64,000 nucleotides of DNA from Boesenbergia rotunda (Eukaryota > Streptophyta > Magnoliopsida > Zingiberales > Zingiberaceae): positions 385,077 through 449,076 of the forward strand of contig JAGFNQ010000852.1 in assembly GCA_024364735.1 (NCBI GenBank), in the 5' to 3' direction. Position 1 is the stretch's first letter, and every line of letters starts with the position of its first letter. The translations under genes and the position numbers were made by a program. Positions 23,478 through 36,357 of the stretch are shown here, piece after piece. The notes under the pieces were generated by a model that searched no databases, had not been told where the DNA came from, and saw nothing but the letters and a program-made list of their open reading frames with translations.

Positions 23478-23637
23478 TGTTGGTGCAGGCAGCACCTAAG
23501 TCAAACCTGGGTTTTGATAATGGCAAAGGATTCAAGAGTTAAGATGTTATTTTGGCCTAATGTGTTCACTGAGTGTGCAGAAAGAAGTCCTGGGAAAGGG
23601 CAGCTGGGCAACTAGCGAAGGGCTGCTAGGCATCGAA
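23478..23637 (+). repeat. 3' LTR of A, first part
   Basis: TGTTGGTGCAGGCAGC directly after the terminal purine tract. Cut at 23637 by element B; continues at 33110. Confidence 0.9.
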
Positions 23638-25840
23638 TGTTGGGACCGGGTGCATGTTGACATGGATGCGGGTTCGTAATTTTAAAATTTATTACGTGCA
23701 GCGGAAGATTTAGCATAAATAATTTCCCAAATTATTTAACCGCACATCTAAGCATACAATCTTATATTGTGTAGACATGATCATATATTAAAATTTTACA
23801 GAAAGTAAACTAATTTACTTAATACCTCGCGTAACTCGAAGGAAGGGACGAGATCCAACCGTAAGCGTCCTTTGGAAGCTCCGCCTCTATTCGCGTCCAC
23901 GCCGAGTTTTCTTCGGGATGACTTCGCAAAGCCACGAGTTTCGTGCCGACAAGAACTACTAGATTCTCCAAAGGCACGACAAGAATACCAAGAGAGAGAT
24001 GAGAAGACTAACCACCAAACGAAGAACAGAATCAAGATTCCGGGAGGAAGGAAGGAGTTGCGCCCGCTTCTTCTTCTTCTTCGGCAGCTGCTTGGTGGAT
24101 GAAGCTCACGGCAACAAAGGGGTCCTCCTTTTAGGGTCGGCGACATTAGAGGAGAGAGAGGGAGAGAAGGAGAGAGAGAGAGGGCTTATTTCTAGATCTC
24201 TTAGATTAATTTCCAAGCCTTGCCTTGGTTCCTTTATATAGTAGCCTCTCAATCGCCAAGTCTCCTTTTTATGGAATAAATTTTCATAAGAAATTTATCA
24301 TATAAATTTTTCTATGAATTATTCCATCATGCCAAGTTTTTATCATAATTTAATTTATGATAAAAATAATCATGTCTCCCTTTTCTTATGGAAAGAAATT
24401 TCTTTATATAAATTTCTTTATCATGGTAAATCAATCCATTATTGATTTTATAAAATAAACCAATCCATGGTTCATTTTAATTTCCATGAAAAATAAATCT
24501 CTTTATATAAATTTTTTTATATAAATTTCTTTATCCATAATTTTATAAAACAAACCACGCTCGGTTTATTTTATAATTTGAACCAAAAATTCGGTTTTCC
24601 CCTTTTGTTGTGGCCAGCCAAACAAAGAGGGTGGGGACCCTCTTTGGTCGGCCAAACCCAAGCTAAAACCATACGAATTAAACTCATTTAATTCGTCCAA
24701 TAAGTCTTCAAAAGACTTAGCCATTTTATGCTTCCGATGCGTCTATGAAAAATTCAGATTCGACTTATCTCTCTTGATCGGAAAATCCAATTTTCAACTC
24801 GTTTTAAATCCCTCGGATTACTCGTAGTGCGTGTGACTAAATAGGCTTTCGATTTATGTTGGTCGTCTATAATTAACCAATTATAGAACGATCATGAGTG
24901 GTACCTAGTAGTACATCATGATCCCCAATTAATCGAAAGATCAACGGTTGACCTCAGAAATTATTCTGAAACCCTTCAGCAGCTATAATAAATCGTGCCT
25001 CATTCCCTTCACCATCTTATACCCACTTGGTTCAGGACACGGTCTATGTGTGTCAGTCCCCACTAGGCTGACTACGTCACACCTAGCCCAAGCAATGTCT
25101 TTCTCATCCAACGGATTCTAATTACTCTCATGTATCTGAGAGATTCATACTCTAAACATGTGATGCTCTGGCCAGAGGCTTCGAGTAACAATCCGACGAT
25201 AGGCCTTGGGTATACATCTCCTCGCAAGGAGTGATGAATCCTTTGTAGGCTGTTCAAACATCTTCGGGCACTTCGGCTTATACCCAACCATCCTGGGTCC
25301 ACACCTCCTTAGAGATGCTTGCTTAAGATGTCAAAGTATAAGTCTCCATGACCAAGATGACTTGAACACCGCAAGTCAAAGGAACATCGCACTTAAGCTG
25401 CAGTAAGAACTTCATTGACATATCTATATGTAGATTATCATATGAAGTTTTACAGCCAGTCACTCCAATGAACTAGTTCCCTTAACTAGTATTCATGTTT
25501 ATCTCCGGACATCCCAATGTCTCCAGCCAGTGAGAATCAGCTGATTAGAGAATAACCCATGCTAGTCTCAACAGAATTGATAGTGTCCGTATTTATCAAT
25601 TCATCGACTAGGGACAATTTCAATACTTCACAATTGCACATATAGAGATAATCACTAGTTGTGAATTCATCACAAATTCTCTCATGCTGTGAATTGTATT
25701 ACGGACATTCAGTAAATGAGTTTAAGATCTCAATCAAATACACAAACATGTATACTCAAATAGTGAATATTTATTTATTAAAATAAATGATTACATTCAT
25801 AAGGCGATTGCCTTAGGACACTTCTCTCACAATACTAACA
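23638..25840 (-). repeat. 3' LTR of B
   Basis: TGTTGGGACCGGG to ATACTAACA as read on the plus strand. Flanked inside by AACTCCCACTTGGC, which on the element strand is the purine tract GCCAAGTGGGAGTT. Confidence 0.9.
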
Positions 25841-25860
25841 AACTCCCACTTGGCCTAATG

Positions 25861-28800
25861 CTAATCGCTACGGTATCCAATACCACAGGCTCTAACATGA
25901 CCCTCAAACTTGCTTTGAGGCAAGGCCTTAGTTAAAGGATCCGCTAAATTCCTTTCAATGGGAATTTTCTCAATTTGTATATCATTCCTACTTATAATCT
26001 CTCTGATCAGATGATAGCGGCGAAGCACATGTTTGGATCGCTGATGAGACCTTGGTTCCTTTGCTTGTGCAATAGCTCCATTATTGTCGCAGTAAACCGG
26101 CACTGCTTCATCAATGGTTGGAGCCACACCAAGTTCTGAGACAAACTTCTTGATCCAGACTGCTTCCTTTGCTGCTTCCGAAGCTGCAATATTTTCCCCT
26201 TCCGTGGTAGAATCCGCTACGGTGTCTTGCTTGGAACTCTTCCAACTTATTGCGCCTCCATTCAAAATAAATACGTATCCAAACTGAGATTTGGAGTCAT
26301 CCTTATCTGTCTGGAAACTGGCATCTGTATACTCACGTATTACCATATCACCTTCTCCATATATTAGGAACATATCCTTAGTTCTTCTTAAGTACTTGAG
26401 GATTGTCTTGACAGCCACCCAATGATCCATTCCTGGATCAGACTGGTATCTGCTTGTGACACTCAGAGCATACGATACATCGGGCCTAGTACATAACATT
26501 GCATACATGATAGATCCTATCGCGGATGCATAAGAAATCTTATTCATGCAAATCCTCTCGTCTTCTGTGCGCGGACACATAGACTTCGAAAGGTTGATCC
26601 CATGCCTGATGGGAAGGTAACCTTTCTTGGATTCCGACATGCTAAACCCTTTTAGCACTCGGTCTATATATGTAGACTGCAAAAGACCAAGCAATCGTTT
26701 TGATCTATCTCTATAGATTCTAATCCCAAGGATATAGGTTGCTTCTCCCAGGTCTTTCATGGAGAAAGTTTTGGACAACCAAATTTTAACTGACTGTAAG
26801 ACTGATATATCGTTTCCTATAAGTAATATGTCATCGACATATAACATTAGGAATACGACTGCACTCCCACTAACCTTCTTGTACACACAAGGTTCGTCAG
26901 GATTTTATGAGAAATCAAACTCTTTGATTGTCTCATCAAAATGGATGTTCCAGCTCCTGGATGCTTGCTTTAGTCCATATATAGATCGTCGAAGCTTGCA
27001 TACTTTGGTTTAATCAATCGTTGTGAAACCTTCAGGTTGTATCATGTATACATCCTCAAGCAGGTTTCCATTAAGGAAAGCTGTTTTCACATCCATTTGT
27101 CATATCTCATAATCATAATGAGCTGCTATGGCCAGGAGCATCCGAATGGATTTAAGCATAACTACTGGCGAATAGGTTTCGTCATAATCAATTCCTTGTT
27201 TCTGACGATATCATTTTGCCACTAATCTAGCCTTAAAGGTAACAACATTACCTTACATGTCAGTTTTCTTCTTGAAAACCCACTTGCACCCTATGGGCTT
27301 AATCCCTTCAGGTGGGTTAACCAAGTCTCATACTTGATTTTTGTACATGGAATCCATTTCCGACTTCTTTGGCTTCAAGTCATTTATCCCCTTTCTGAAT
27401 TATTCAGAACATCTTCATAATTGATAGGTTCGTCATTGTTAATGAGTAACACGTCGTTCGATTCACTTATGAGAAATCCGTATCTCTCTGGAATATTGTG
27501 TATCCTATCAGACCTACGAAGAAGTGGTGTTGTTTTAGGTTCAACTGATAGCTCATCATTATGAGTTATCGGTTGTGGGTCTAGACTAGGTGTCTCTGTA
27601 ATGTCTATTGGAGTTTCTTGAACTTCTTCAAGTTCAATACTACTCCCACTGTTTTCTTGTAAAAGAAATTCTTTTTCTAGAAATACAGCATGCCTTAAAA
27701 CAAACACCTTTTGTTCCAAGGGATGATAGAATTGGTAACCCTTCATTTTCTTAGGGTATCCAATAAATAGACATTTATCAGACTTAGCATCCAATTTATC
27801 TGATATAGTCCGCTTTACATAAGCAGGACAACCCCATATCTTTAGGTGAGATAAATGAGGTTTCTTACTATTCCACGTCTCATATGGAGTAGTAGAGACT
27901 ACCTTGGTCGGGACTCTGTTTAGCAAGTAAACAGCCGTCTTAAGCGCATAGCCCCAAAAGGATTTTGGAAGAGTTGCATGATTCATCATAGATCTAACCA
28001 TGTCCATCAAGGTTCGGTTACGCCTCTCAGATACACCATTATGCTGTGGTGTATATGGCGGAGTCCATTAAGACAATATCCCATTGTCCCTAAGATAATC
28101 TTGAAACTCTTGACTTAAGTATTCACCACCCCGATCGGATCGAAGTATCTTAATACTTTTGCCAAGCTGTTTCTTTACTTCACTTCTGAACTCTTTGAAT
28201 TTCTCAAAAGCTTCATATTTGTGTTTCATTAAGAACACATACCCGAATCGTGAGTGATCATCGATAAAGGTAATGAAGTAGCTATAGCCTCCTTGTGCAT
28301 GAGTTGACATTGGTCCACATACATCAGTATGTATTAGACCAAGCAATTCTCCCACTGATTTACCTTTTCCGGAAAAGGGTAATTTGGTCATCTTGCCTTT
28401 TAGGCATGATTCACATGTATCAAATGAACTGGGTTCAAATGATTCCAGAATTCCACATCGGTGTAATTTGGTCATGCGTTTCTTGCTTATATGGCCAAGA
28501 CGACAATGCTACATGTAAGAGTCTATTTGATTATCTATTCGAGCACGTTTGTTGCTGACTTCAATATTGAAAATGTCACCGGATAAATCTAACGTGTAGA
28601 TACCATTGCATAAAATTCCGGTCCCATAAAGAACACCATTTAAAGTTATGTAACAACAATTGTTACTAAAAGTTAAATGATAACCTTTTTCATTCAAGCA
28701 TGAAATAGATACAATGTCCTTTATTAACGAAGGAACAAAATAACAATTATCCAATTCTAAGACAAGTCCAGCAGGGAGCTTTAGCAAATATGTTCCGATG

Positions 28801-29006
28801 GCAACAGCAGCAATCTTTGCTCCATTTCTAACTCGCAAATTCGCTTCTCCCTTGACGAGTCTTCTTCTATTCCTTAGCCCCTGTATGTCATTACATATAT
28901 GTGAGCTACACCCAGTATCAAGTACCCAGGCGGTTGAGGAAATAGAGTGACATTCAATAACGAAGATACCTGAAGAGGATGAGGCATCGGATGCCTTCTT
29001 CTTCAA
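25861..29006 (-). pseudogene. pol of element B (protease, integrase, RT, RNase H), broken
   Basis: Minus-strand segments in order: protease with WVLDTGCSSHI (29006-28509); pre-integrase and integrase core with HTDVCGPM, ITFIDDHSRFGY and SDRGGEY (28475-28068); integrase C-terminal part with ERRNRTLMDMV and WGCPAYVKR (28010-27384); and a second half with the RT active-site box YVDD, the STTEGENIAASEA RNase H region and LADPLTKALPQ (26886-25861). In-frame stops separate the first three blocks (28509, 28068), and the RT N-terminal part (27380-26890) carries several more. The order integrase before RT defines Ty1/copia. This copy cannot make a full polyprotein. Confidence 0.9.
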
Positions 29007-29024
29007 GGACTCAAGATAAACCTT

Positions 29025-29150
29025 GCAGTTTCTTCGCCAGTGACCCTCCTTGCCACAGTGATGGCAAGTGCCTTTTGGGGCTTTTTCAATCCTTTAGTCC
29101 TTAGTTAACTTATTGTTGTCCAAAATGGAACGCAAATTCAGAGAAGACAT
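29025..29150 (-). pseudogene. gag of element B with its core deleted
   Basis: The minus strand starts at ATG 29150-29148 with MSSLNLRSILDNNKL, a typical copia Gag start. After a few residues and a stop it passes straight into the zinc knuckle (CHHCGKEGHWRRNC, 29066-29025) and the protease frame. The capsid region of roughly 200 residues is absent. No gag sequence lies upstream to 30900, so this is an internal deletion. Confidence 0.75.
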
Positions 29151-30901
29151 GATCAAGTGATTATCCTAGAAATACAAATTGAGCTTATGTGAGAAGAATG
29201 ATAAAGAATGCATCAACATACATTAATTAAATCCTATTTATTTTTCGAATTGAATAACCCTTTTTATCAATTCGGGAGATCGTAGGAACATCTCCAAATA
29301 GGTTGATATCCAACCATAGATAAGAACAATCATGGCTGTGGCCATCAAGTTATTCTTAGCTATGAAGGTAGGTAATTATACCGATTACATATCACATATA
29401 TGTAACTATCACTTTATGCTATCAACTAATTGAATGTTTGCATAAATCATTGGGTTGTTAACTCATTAACAAGTATGCAATAATATACATAGCACCCAAC
29501 TGCACCTCTCTTTACATCGACCTTGGCTGTGGCACAACAAATCGATGCTCCAAGCTTAAGGCTGACCCATTAATCAAGAAATAGTTTTAATATGGTTGGA
29601 GCTCATTCAACCGTTTAGTCAGGCTTGGATGTGTCCAACAACCAAAACTAAGGATTGACCTCTGACTCCAACTATATTAATTATAAACTAATTCCATGAT
29701 TTGAACATGTTGAGGTTCAAGCCGGGCATAGATGTGTCCATCAACCCAAACGAGAAACAAAACTCCGGTTCTGACCATATTAATGGAAGGTGTTGGCCTT
29801 AATATTTTGTAAGGGGTTTTGGGTCTCATCCTTTTCTTTCTAAGCATATTCATGACATATAATTATGTCATGTACTAACGATTTCCTTAATAAAGTATGT
29901 ATGTGACTTAATTTATCAAGTCTCATTAATTGAATTAGGAACCGGATTTCCTAATTCTAATTTCATACTTTATTTAAGGAATTGTTTTGGGAAACAATTT
30001 CCTAAATTGTCATAATCAATTTCGGAAATAATATGTTTAAGACTTTGATTTCACTAAATCAAATCTTATTAAATTAAGAGACAGATTCCCTTAATTCGAC
30101 CACATATTATTTTCATGAAAATCTTATTTAAGGAAATAAACTCTATAGGAAACAATTTTCCTAATTAATTTTGGAGACAATAATATGTAAGAAATCAAAT
30201 AAGGAAATTATCGTTTGAGAATCACCTCAAAAATTTCCAAGATTTGATCACATATTTTATTTATGGACTAATTAATTATAACAAATTATTTTCTTTGGGT
30301 GGCTCCTCGAGGCTCAGATACCCAAAGAAAAGAAATTTGTCGTAAATCTAACTTGGCCCGCTCCCCGAGGCGTAGCCAAATTAAACTTGACAATTCTTAT
30401 TCAAAATAGGAAATTAAATTACAACAACTAACTTTAATTTGGGTGGCTCCCTGAGGCACTCCCCAAAGTAAAGAATTTTGTTAATAATTTAAAATCAATT
30501 CGAATTTAATTATCAATTAATTATCCATAAATTTGTCTAGACTTTCTTGAAAGAAAGTGCCCAAAATTGCGAGCTTTCCATAATAGGTTTTCAAAATAAT
30601 TGTAAGTTTCTGGTACAAAGAAAACTTACATATTTCCAAAATTGAAAATTTTCCAAAATATGAAATTTCCAAAATTGGAAAGTTTCCAAAAATGGGAAGT
30701 TTTCACAATTATCATAAAATTTCAGAAACTAGGATATTTCAAAAGTTTGCGAAATTTCATGTGGATTTCCAAACTTTGAAATTTCTAAATCTAAAATTTA
30801 TCATAATTGGAAAGTTTCCATAATTGGAAAATTTTCCAAAATTGAGATCATAACAAAGTTTTCCGCAAAACAATTATATGATTATGTCGAACACTAACCT
30901 C
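29151..30901 (-). other. Long leader of element B
   Basis: No ORF. AT-rich, with three copies of a GGTGGCTCC-GAGGC / GGCCCGCTCCCCGAGG motif (30299-30465) and a TTTCCAAAATTGGAAA-type inverted-word field (30580-30850). Confidence 0.55.
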
Positions 30902-30913
30902 GCTCTGATACCA
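30902..30913 (-). other. Primer binding site of B
   Basis: GCTCTGATACCA on the plus strand, the complement of TGGTATCAGAGC, one base from the 5' LTR. Confidence 0.9.
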
Positions 30914-30914
30914 C

Positions 30915-33104
30915 TGTTGGGACCGGGTGCATGTTGACATGGATGCGGGTTCGTAATTTTAAAATTTATTACGTGCAGTGGAAGATTTAGCATAAATAAT
31001 TTTCTAAATTATTTAACCACACATCTAAGCATGCAACCTTATATTGTGTAGACATGATCATATATTAAAATTTTACAGAAAGTAAACTAATTTACTTAAT
31101 ACCTCGCGTAACTCGAAGGAAGGGACGAGATCCAACCGTAAGCGTCCCTTGGAAGCTCCGCCTCTATTCGCGTCCACGCCGAGTTTTCTTCGGGATGACT
31201 TCGCAAAGTCACGAGTTTCGTGCCGACAAGAACTACTAGATTCTCCAAAGGCACGACAAGAATACCAAGAGAGAGATGGGAAGACTAACCACCAAACGAA
31301 GAACGGAATCAAGATTCCGGGAGGAAGGAAGGAGTTGCGCCCGCTTCTTCTTCTTCTTCGGCAGCTGCTTGGTGGATGAAGCTCATGGCAACAAAGGGGT
31401 CCTCCTTTTAGGGCCGGTGGCACTAGAGGAGGGAGAGGGAGAGAAGGAGAGAGAGAGAGAGGGCTTATTTCTAGATCTCTTAGATTAATTTCCAAGTCTT
31501 GCCTTGGATCCTTTATATAGTAGCCTCTCAATCGCCAAGTCACCTTTTTATGGAATAAATTTTCATAAGAAATTTATCATATAAATTTTTCTATGAATTA
31601 TTCCATCATGCCAAGTTTTTATCATAATTTAATTTATGATAAAAACAACCATGTCTACCTTTTCTTATGGAAAGAAATTTCTTTATATAAATTTCTTTAT
31701 CATGGTAAATCAATCCATTATTGATTTTATAAAATAAACCAATCCATGGTTCATTTTAATTTCCATGAAAAATAAATCTCTTTATATAAATTTCTTTATC
31801 CATAATTTTATAAAACAAACCACGCTCGATTTATTTTATAATTTGAACCAAAAATTTGGTTTCCCCTTTTGTTGTGGCCAGCCAAACAAAGAGGGTGGGG
31901 ACCCTCTTTGGCCGACCAAACCCAAGCTAAAACTATACGAATTAAACTCATTTAATTCGTCCAATAAGTCTTCAAAAGACTTAGCCATTTTATGCTTCCG
32001 ATGCATCTCTGAAAAATTCAGATTCGACTTATCTCTCTTGATCGGAAAATCTAATTTTCAACTCGTTTTAAATCCCTCGGATTACTCGTAGTGCGTGTGA
32101 CTAAATAGGCTTTCGATTTATGTTGGCTGTCTATAATTAACCAATTATAGAACGATCATGAGTGGTACCTAGTAGTACATCATGATCCCCAATTAATCGA
32201 AAGATCAACGGTTGACCTCAGAAATTATTCTGAAACCCTTCAGCAGCTATAATGAATCGTGCCTCATTCCCTTCACCATCTTATACCCACTTGGTTCAGG
32301 ACACGGTCTATGTGTGTCAGTCCCCACTAGGCTGACTACGTCACACCTAGCCCAAGCAATGTCTTTCTCATCCAACGGATTCTAATTACTCTCATGTATC
32401 TGAGAGATTCATACTCTAAACATGTGATGCTCTGGCCAGAGGCTTCGAGTAACAATCCGACGATAGGCCTTGGGTATACATCTCCTCGCAAGGAGTGATG
32501 AATCCTTTGTAGGCTGTTCAAACATCTTCGGGCACTTCGGCTTATACCCAACCATCCTGGGTCCACACCTCCTTAGAGATGCTTGCTTAAGATGTCAAAG
32601 TATAAGTCTCCATGACCAAGATGACTTGAACACCGCAAGTCAAAGGAACATCGCACTTAAGCTGCAGTAAGAACTTCATTGACATATCTATATGTAGATT
32701 ATCATATGAAGTTTTACAGCCAGTCACTCCAATGAACTAGTTCCCTTAACTAACATTCATGTTTATCTCTGGACATCCCAATGTCTCCAGCCAATGAGAA
32801 TCAGCTGATTAGAGAATAACCCATGCTAGTCTCAACAGAATTGATAGTGTTCGTATTTATCAATTCATCGACTATGGACAATTTCAATACTTCATAATTG
32901 CACATATAGAGATAATCACTAGTTGTGAATTCATCACAAATTCTCTCATGCTGTGAATTGTATTGCGGACATTCAGTAAATGAGTTTAAGATCTCAATCA
33001 AATACACAAACATGTATACTCAAATAGTGAATATTTATTTATTAAAATAAATGATTACATTCATAAGGCGATTGCCTTAGGACACTTCTCTCATAATACT
33101 AACA
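30915..33104 (-). repeat. 5' LTR of B
   Basis: 2190 bp, boundaries TGTTGGGACC and ACTAACA as read on the plus strand. Matches 23638-25840 almost base for base. Confidence 0.9.
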
Positions 33105-33109
33105 TCGAA

Positions 33110-34245
33110 GACCTGGCGAAGGGTTGCTAGGCACCTGGCGAAGGGCTGCTAGGCATCAAAGACCTGGCGAAAGGTTGCTAGGCACCTGGCGAAGGGCTGC
33201 TAGGCATCGAAGACCTGGCGAAGGGTTGCTAGGCACCTGGCGAAGGGCTGCTGGGCAAAAGTCCAACCGGAGGAGCCGGTTGGCAAAAGGTAAACTCTCC
33301 TGAGAGGAGTAGGTGAAGACGCGTTCCCCGTCGAGGGAACAGTAAGCGTCGGTTCGACCTAGGGTTCCATTTGGGAGACCCGAAGTCAGAACCAAGACAG
33401 CTACGGCTGTAAAAAATGATCTAATATTCTTGCCTTGTTTGTTGTGGAACTAACCTTGGTTGCAGGGACCAAAGGAATGTGTTTCTGCAGCTCAGAACGC
33501 CCCAAAGGAGAGGGGCAGGCACCTGGGAGGTCCCGGGCGCCCAAGGTCAAAGCTAAACAGCAGTAAAGCAAGAAGCGCTTCGAATCAACACTAGGCTAGG
33601 CGCCCGGGAGGTCCCGGGCGCCCAAGGTCAAAGCCAAAGATGAGTCGAAGCAAAATCAGCCACGAAGCCAGCGGACCCAGTCAAACTGGGCGCCCGGGAG
33701 GTCCCGAGTGCCCCAGTCAGCTCCAGAGCCGATTCGAAGGGGATAAGCGCTGACCAAGCTTCGGATAGAGATTCTTGGATCCGAAGGCACGTGTCAGGCG
33801 CCCCCGACGTCCCAGGCGCCCCTAGGAGCACTATAAAAGGGGCTCGATCCCTAAGGCTTCAACAACACTTTTTCTAACGCCTCCAAGCTTTCGTCCAAGC
33901 GCTCTGCTCCAGCAAACTCCGTTCTCGACATTCCAGCGCCGACAACGACCCTCTGCTCCGAAGTATAATCCACATCAGGGCGTCGGTAACGAAAAGTGTA
34001 ATTCATTTACTTACTGCACTATTCTTGTATTAAATCTGTAAACCTTTGCGCGAATATAGAATTGCCCGTAGTAAACGGTCAAGGACAGTGGGCCTTGGAG
34101 TAGGAGCCGATCGCGTCTCCGAACCAAGTAAAAATACTTGTGTTCTTTGTGTGTTTTAATTCCGCTGCGTTTTCTCTTTCTTATCCGAAAAAGTTTTCAC
34201 GATATTCACCCCCCCCCCCCCGCTATCGTGTTTCTCGATCAAATA
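33110..34245 (+). repeat. 3' LTR of A, second part
   Basis: Resumes in the CTGGCGAAGG tandem repeats and ends ...CTCGATCAAATA before TSD atatg. The terminal CA has become TA. G-box 33788-33793, TATAAA 33832-33837. Confidence 0.85.
34094..34128 (+). other. Predicted LTR hairpin (A 3' LTR)
   Basis: CTTGG/CCAAG, AGTA/GAA, GGAG/CTCC; apical part differs from the 5' copy by a few bases. Confidence 0.55.
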
Positions 34246-34250
34246 ATATG

Positions 34251-34664
34251 TTCATCTAATTCTCCTGATTATATCTATACCCTCAAACATTTAACATAAT
34301 ATATTGAAAGTAATAATTTTTTGAATACGAATATGTTTGAAAAAACTAATTCATATTAAAAAAATCATTACGCTTAATATATTTAGTCAAATTAATATTT
34401 AGGAGTATGGATATAATCAAAAAAATTAAAGAAACACATGGAACGTGATTTTATATCATTCCATGTTCTGTAGATACATCTATTAATTTTGTTCGAAATT
34501 GATCAAAATCGGCTAAAAGACCTAGAGAGCGCTAATAAACCTAGAGAGCTCGGAATGACATGAAAGTATATTTTATGTATTTGTCTAGTTCTCCTGATTA
34601 TATATCCCCTCAAACATCAATTTGATATAATATATTTAGAGTAGTGATTTTTTGAACACAAATG
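34251..34664. repeat. End of palindromic unit 4 and unit 5
   Basis: 34251-34320 completes unit 4 interrupted by A. Unit 5 spans about 34360-34655. Ends at solo LTR M. Confidence 0.75.
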
Positions 34665-35574
34665 TGTAGGGATCAGTTGACTGGCAAGAAGAGGGTGAAT
34701 TGCCCTGAAAATAAAACTTGATCGTTTATCTTTTCAACAAAGATAACATTAGTCTAAAAGTAAATCAACAATCTAAACAATTAACAAAGAGAAAGAAAAA
34801 GACACAGAATGTAATTGGTTTGTAACCTGGGTGGTTGTCAATCCAAGACAAATTGAAGCGCAATCTCCAGAATAATTCCTTATGGGCGGAGAAGCCTCTT
34901 ACACCACTTGCAGAGAGAAGGCTGGAGAACGAATACAGAATGAATTATAGTTCGAATTGATGAAATGCTCTGAGTTAAGAGGTTTATTTATAGCCCATGA
35001 GAAAACATATCGTCGTATTGATGTGGCACATCACGAGCGCCTGAGTTCGGTCAATGCCTATCCACGTTGCAACGGCTAAAAAATGGCTCTGTGATAAGTA
35101 TTAGGTCTCAGGCACCTGTATCAACTTGGGTACCTGTATAGTCGGGTGCTTGTATTCATACAAGCGCCTGATTTCCCGGGCACCTGAATCTACTCGGGAG
35201 CCTAGGAGTTAATTGGGCAACTTTAGTTGACCAGCCTTCTTCCAACCTCCTGGGTGATCTCCAACCATCCAGAGTTGGGCCCACTCGACCCCGTCTCTGG
35301 CCTTCTCCTCGAGCGGACTTCCTCTTAGGCTTCTCGTTCCTCAGATGTCGCACGTGTCCTCTCACTACACCGGTGTACTCTTTCGCAGCCTTCGCGTCCC
35401 TCGGATGCGCTGAGCCCATCAGCTCCCTTCCCGCACCATCTTTCTCGTATACTGCGTCTTTCACTCGACTTCTTGTGCTCCTAAGTTCCTATATACTTAG
35501 ACACAGGAATCAAATACCAACAGAACCTAACTTGACTCGGTTAACTACATCAAAATCATCTCAGGGTACTTACA
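34665..35574 (-). repeat. Solo LTR M
   Basis: TGTAGGGATC to GTACTTACA, 910 bp, with near-matching 5-bp flanks aaatg and aaata. U3 has palindromic GGCGC/GGGCACCTG words (35100-35205). The LTR end lies on the left, so orientation is minus. A TTGG...CCAA hairpin of the H type is at 34815-34847. Confidence 0.75.
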
Positions 35575-35927
35575 AAATATGTTTGAAGAATCTCATTCAT
35601 TATTAAAAAAATTATTGTATTCAATATATTAGGTTAAATTAATATTTAAGAGCATGAATATAATTCGGAGAACTAGTGCAATATAGAAGATCTGATTTAA
35701 TATCATGTCGAGCTCTCTAGGTTCATCTATTGATTTTGTCTAAAATCTGTCAAAACTGGTTAATGGATCTAGAGAGCATGGAATGACATAGTATCAGGTC
35801 TTATGTGTTTGTCTAGTTTTCCTGATTATATTCATGCCCCCAAACATTAATTTGATCAATATATTGAGTGTAGTCATTTTTTAAACACAAATTAGATTTT
35901 TCGAATATATCCATTAAAAAAAATAAC
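35575..35927. repeat. Palindromic unit 6 and start of unit 7
   Basis: Unit 6 at about 35605-35890, with the mirrored GAGCTCTCTAGGTTCATC and GGATCTAGAGAGCATG halves. Unit 7 begins near 35912 and is cut by H1. Confidence 0.75.
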
Positions 35928-36357
35928 TATAAGTACCCCATGTTAGTTTTGATGTGATCGACCAAGTCAAGTTAGGTATTGGTTAGTTTGATCCTTGTAT
36001 CTAAGTGTGCAAGAGCTTAGGAGGATAAGAAGTCAAGCGGAAGACGTAGCATTTGAGAAGGATGGCCGAACGGGTTTGGTGCATCCAAGGGACGAGGTGA
36101 CTACGGAAGAGTACACTGGTGGACAAGAAAGGCGTGCGCGACGTCTGAGGGACGAGAAACCAGGGAGAAAGTCTGCTCAAGGAGAAGGTCGAACGGAAGA
36201 TGCAACGAGCGATAAGGATAGCGTGTGTATCCGAGGGACGAGAAGCTGCAGAGGAGTACACCAGTGAACGAGATGGACATGTGCGACATCCAAGGGATGA
36301 GAAGCAAGGGAGGAAACCTATTCGAGGAGAAGGACAGAATTGGGTTCGGGCGAGCTC

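Larger units (their letters stand above)
23638..33104 (-). mobile_element. Ty1/copia element B nested in the 3' LTR of A
   Basis: TSD tcgaa at 23633-23637 and 33105-33109. LTRs of about 2.2 kb (23638-25840 and 30915-33104) are nearly identical by eye, with one small indel near 24510. Internal region 25841-30914 reads on the minus strand: a gag reduced to its ends, then pol with several stops. The leader between primer site and gag start is long, about 1.75 kb. Confidence 0.92.
16387..34245 (+). mobile_element. LTR retrotransposon A: Sirevirus-like, pol replaced by a captured spliced ORF
   Basis: TSD atatg at 16382-16386 and 34246-34250. Without nested element B it is about 8.4 kb with LTRs of about 1.29 kb. 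Order: 5' LTR, primer site, broken gag, non-coding spacer, a TATA-driven spliced ORF in place of pol, purine-tract region, 3' LTR split by B. Gag, leader and 3' region are close to element C, which still has pol. A is thus a non-autonomous partner of a C-like element. Confidence 0.88.

Noticed and set aside
23872..24102. 76-codon frame repeated at 31149-31379 (starts MEAPPLFASTPSF)
   Set aside because: It lies inside the LTRs of element B and its reverse also reads open in the same place; repetition is explained by the LTR pair, not by a gene.
25072..25302. 76-codon frame present identically at 32336-32566 and related at 47393-47674
   Set aside because: All three are the same position in LTRs of the B family; no codon-level constraint or domain.
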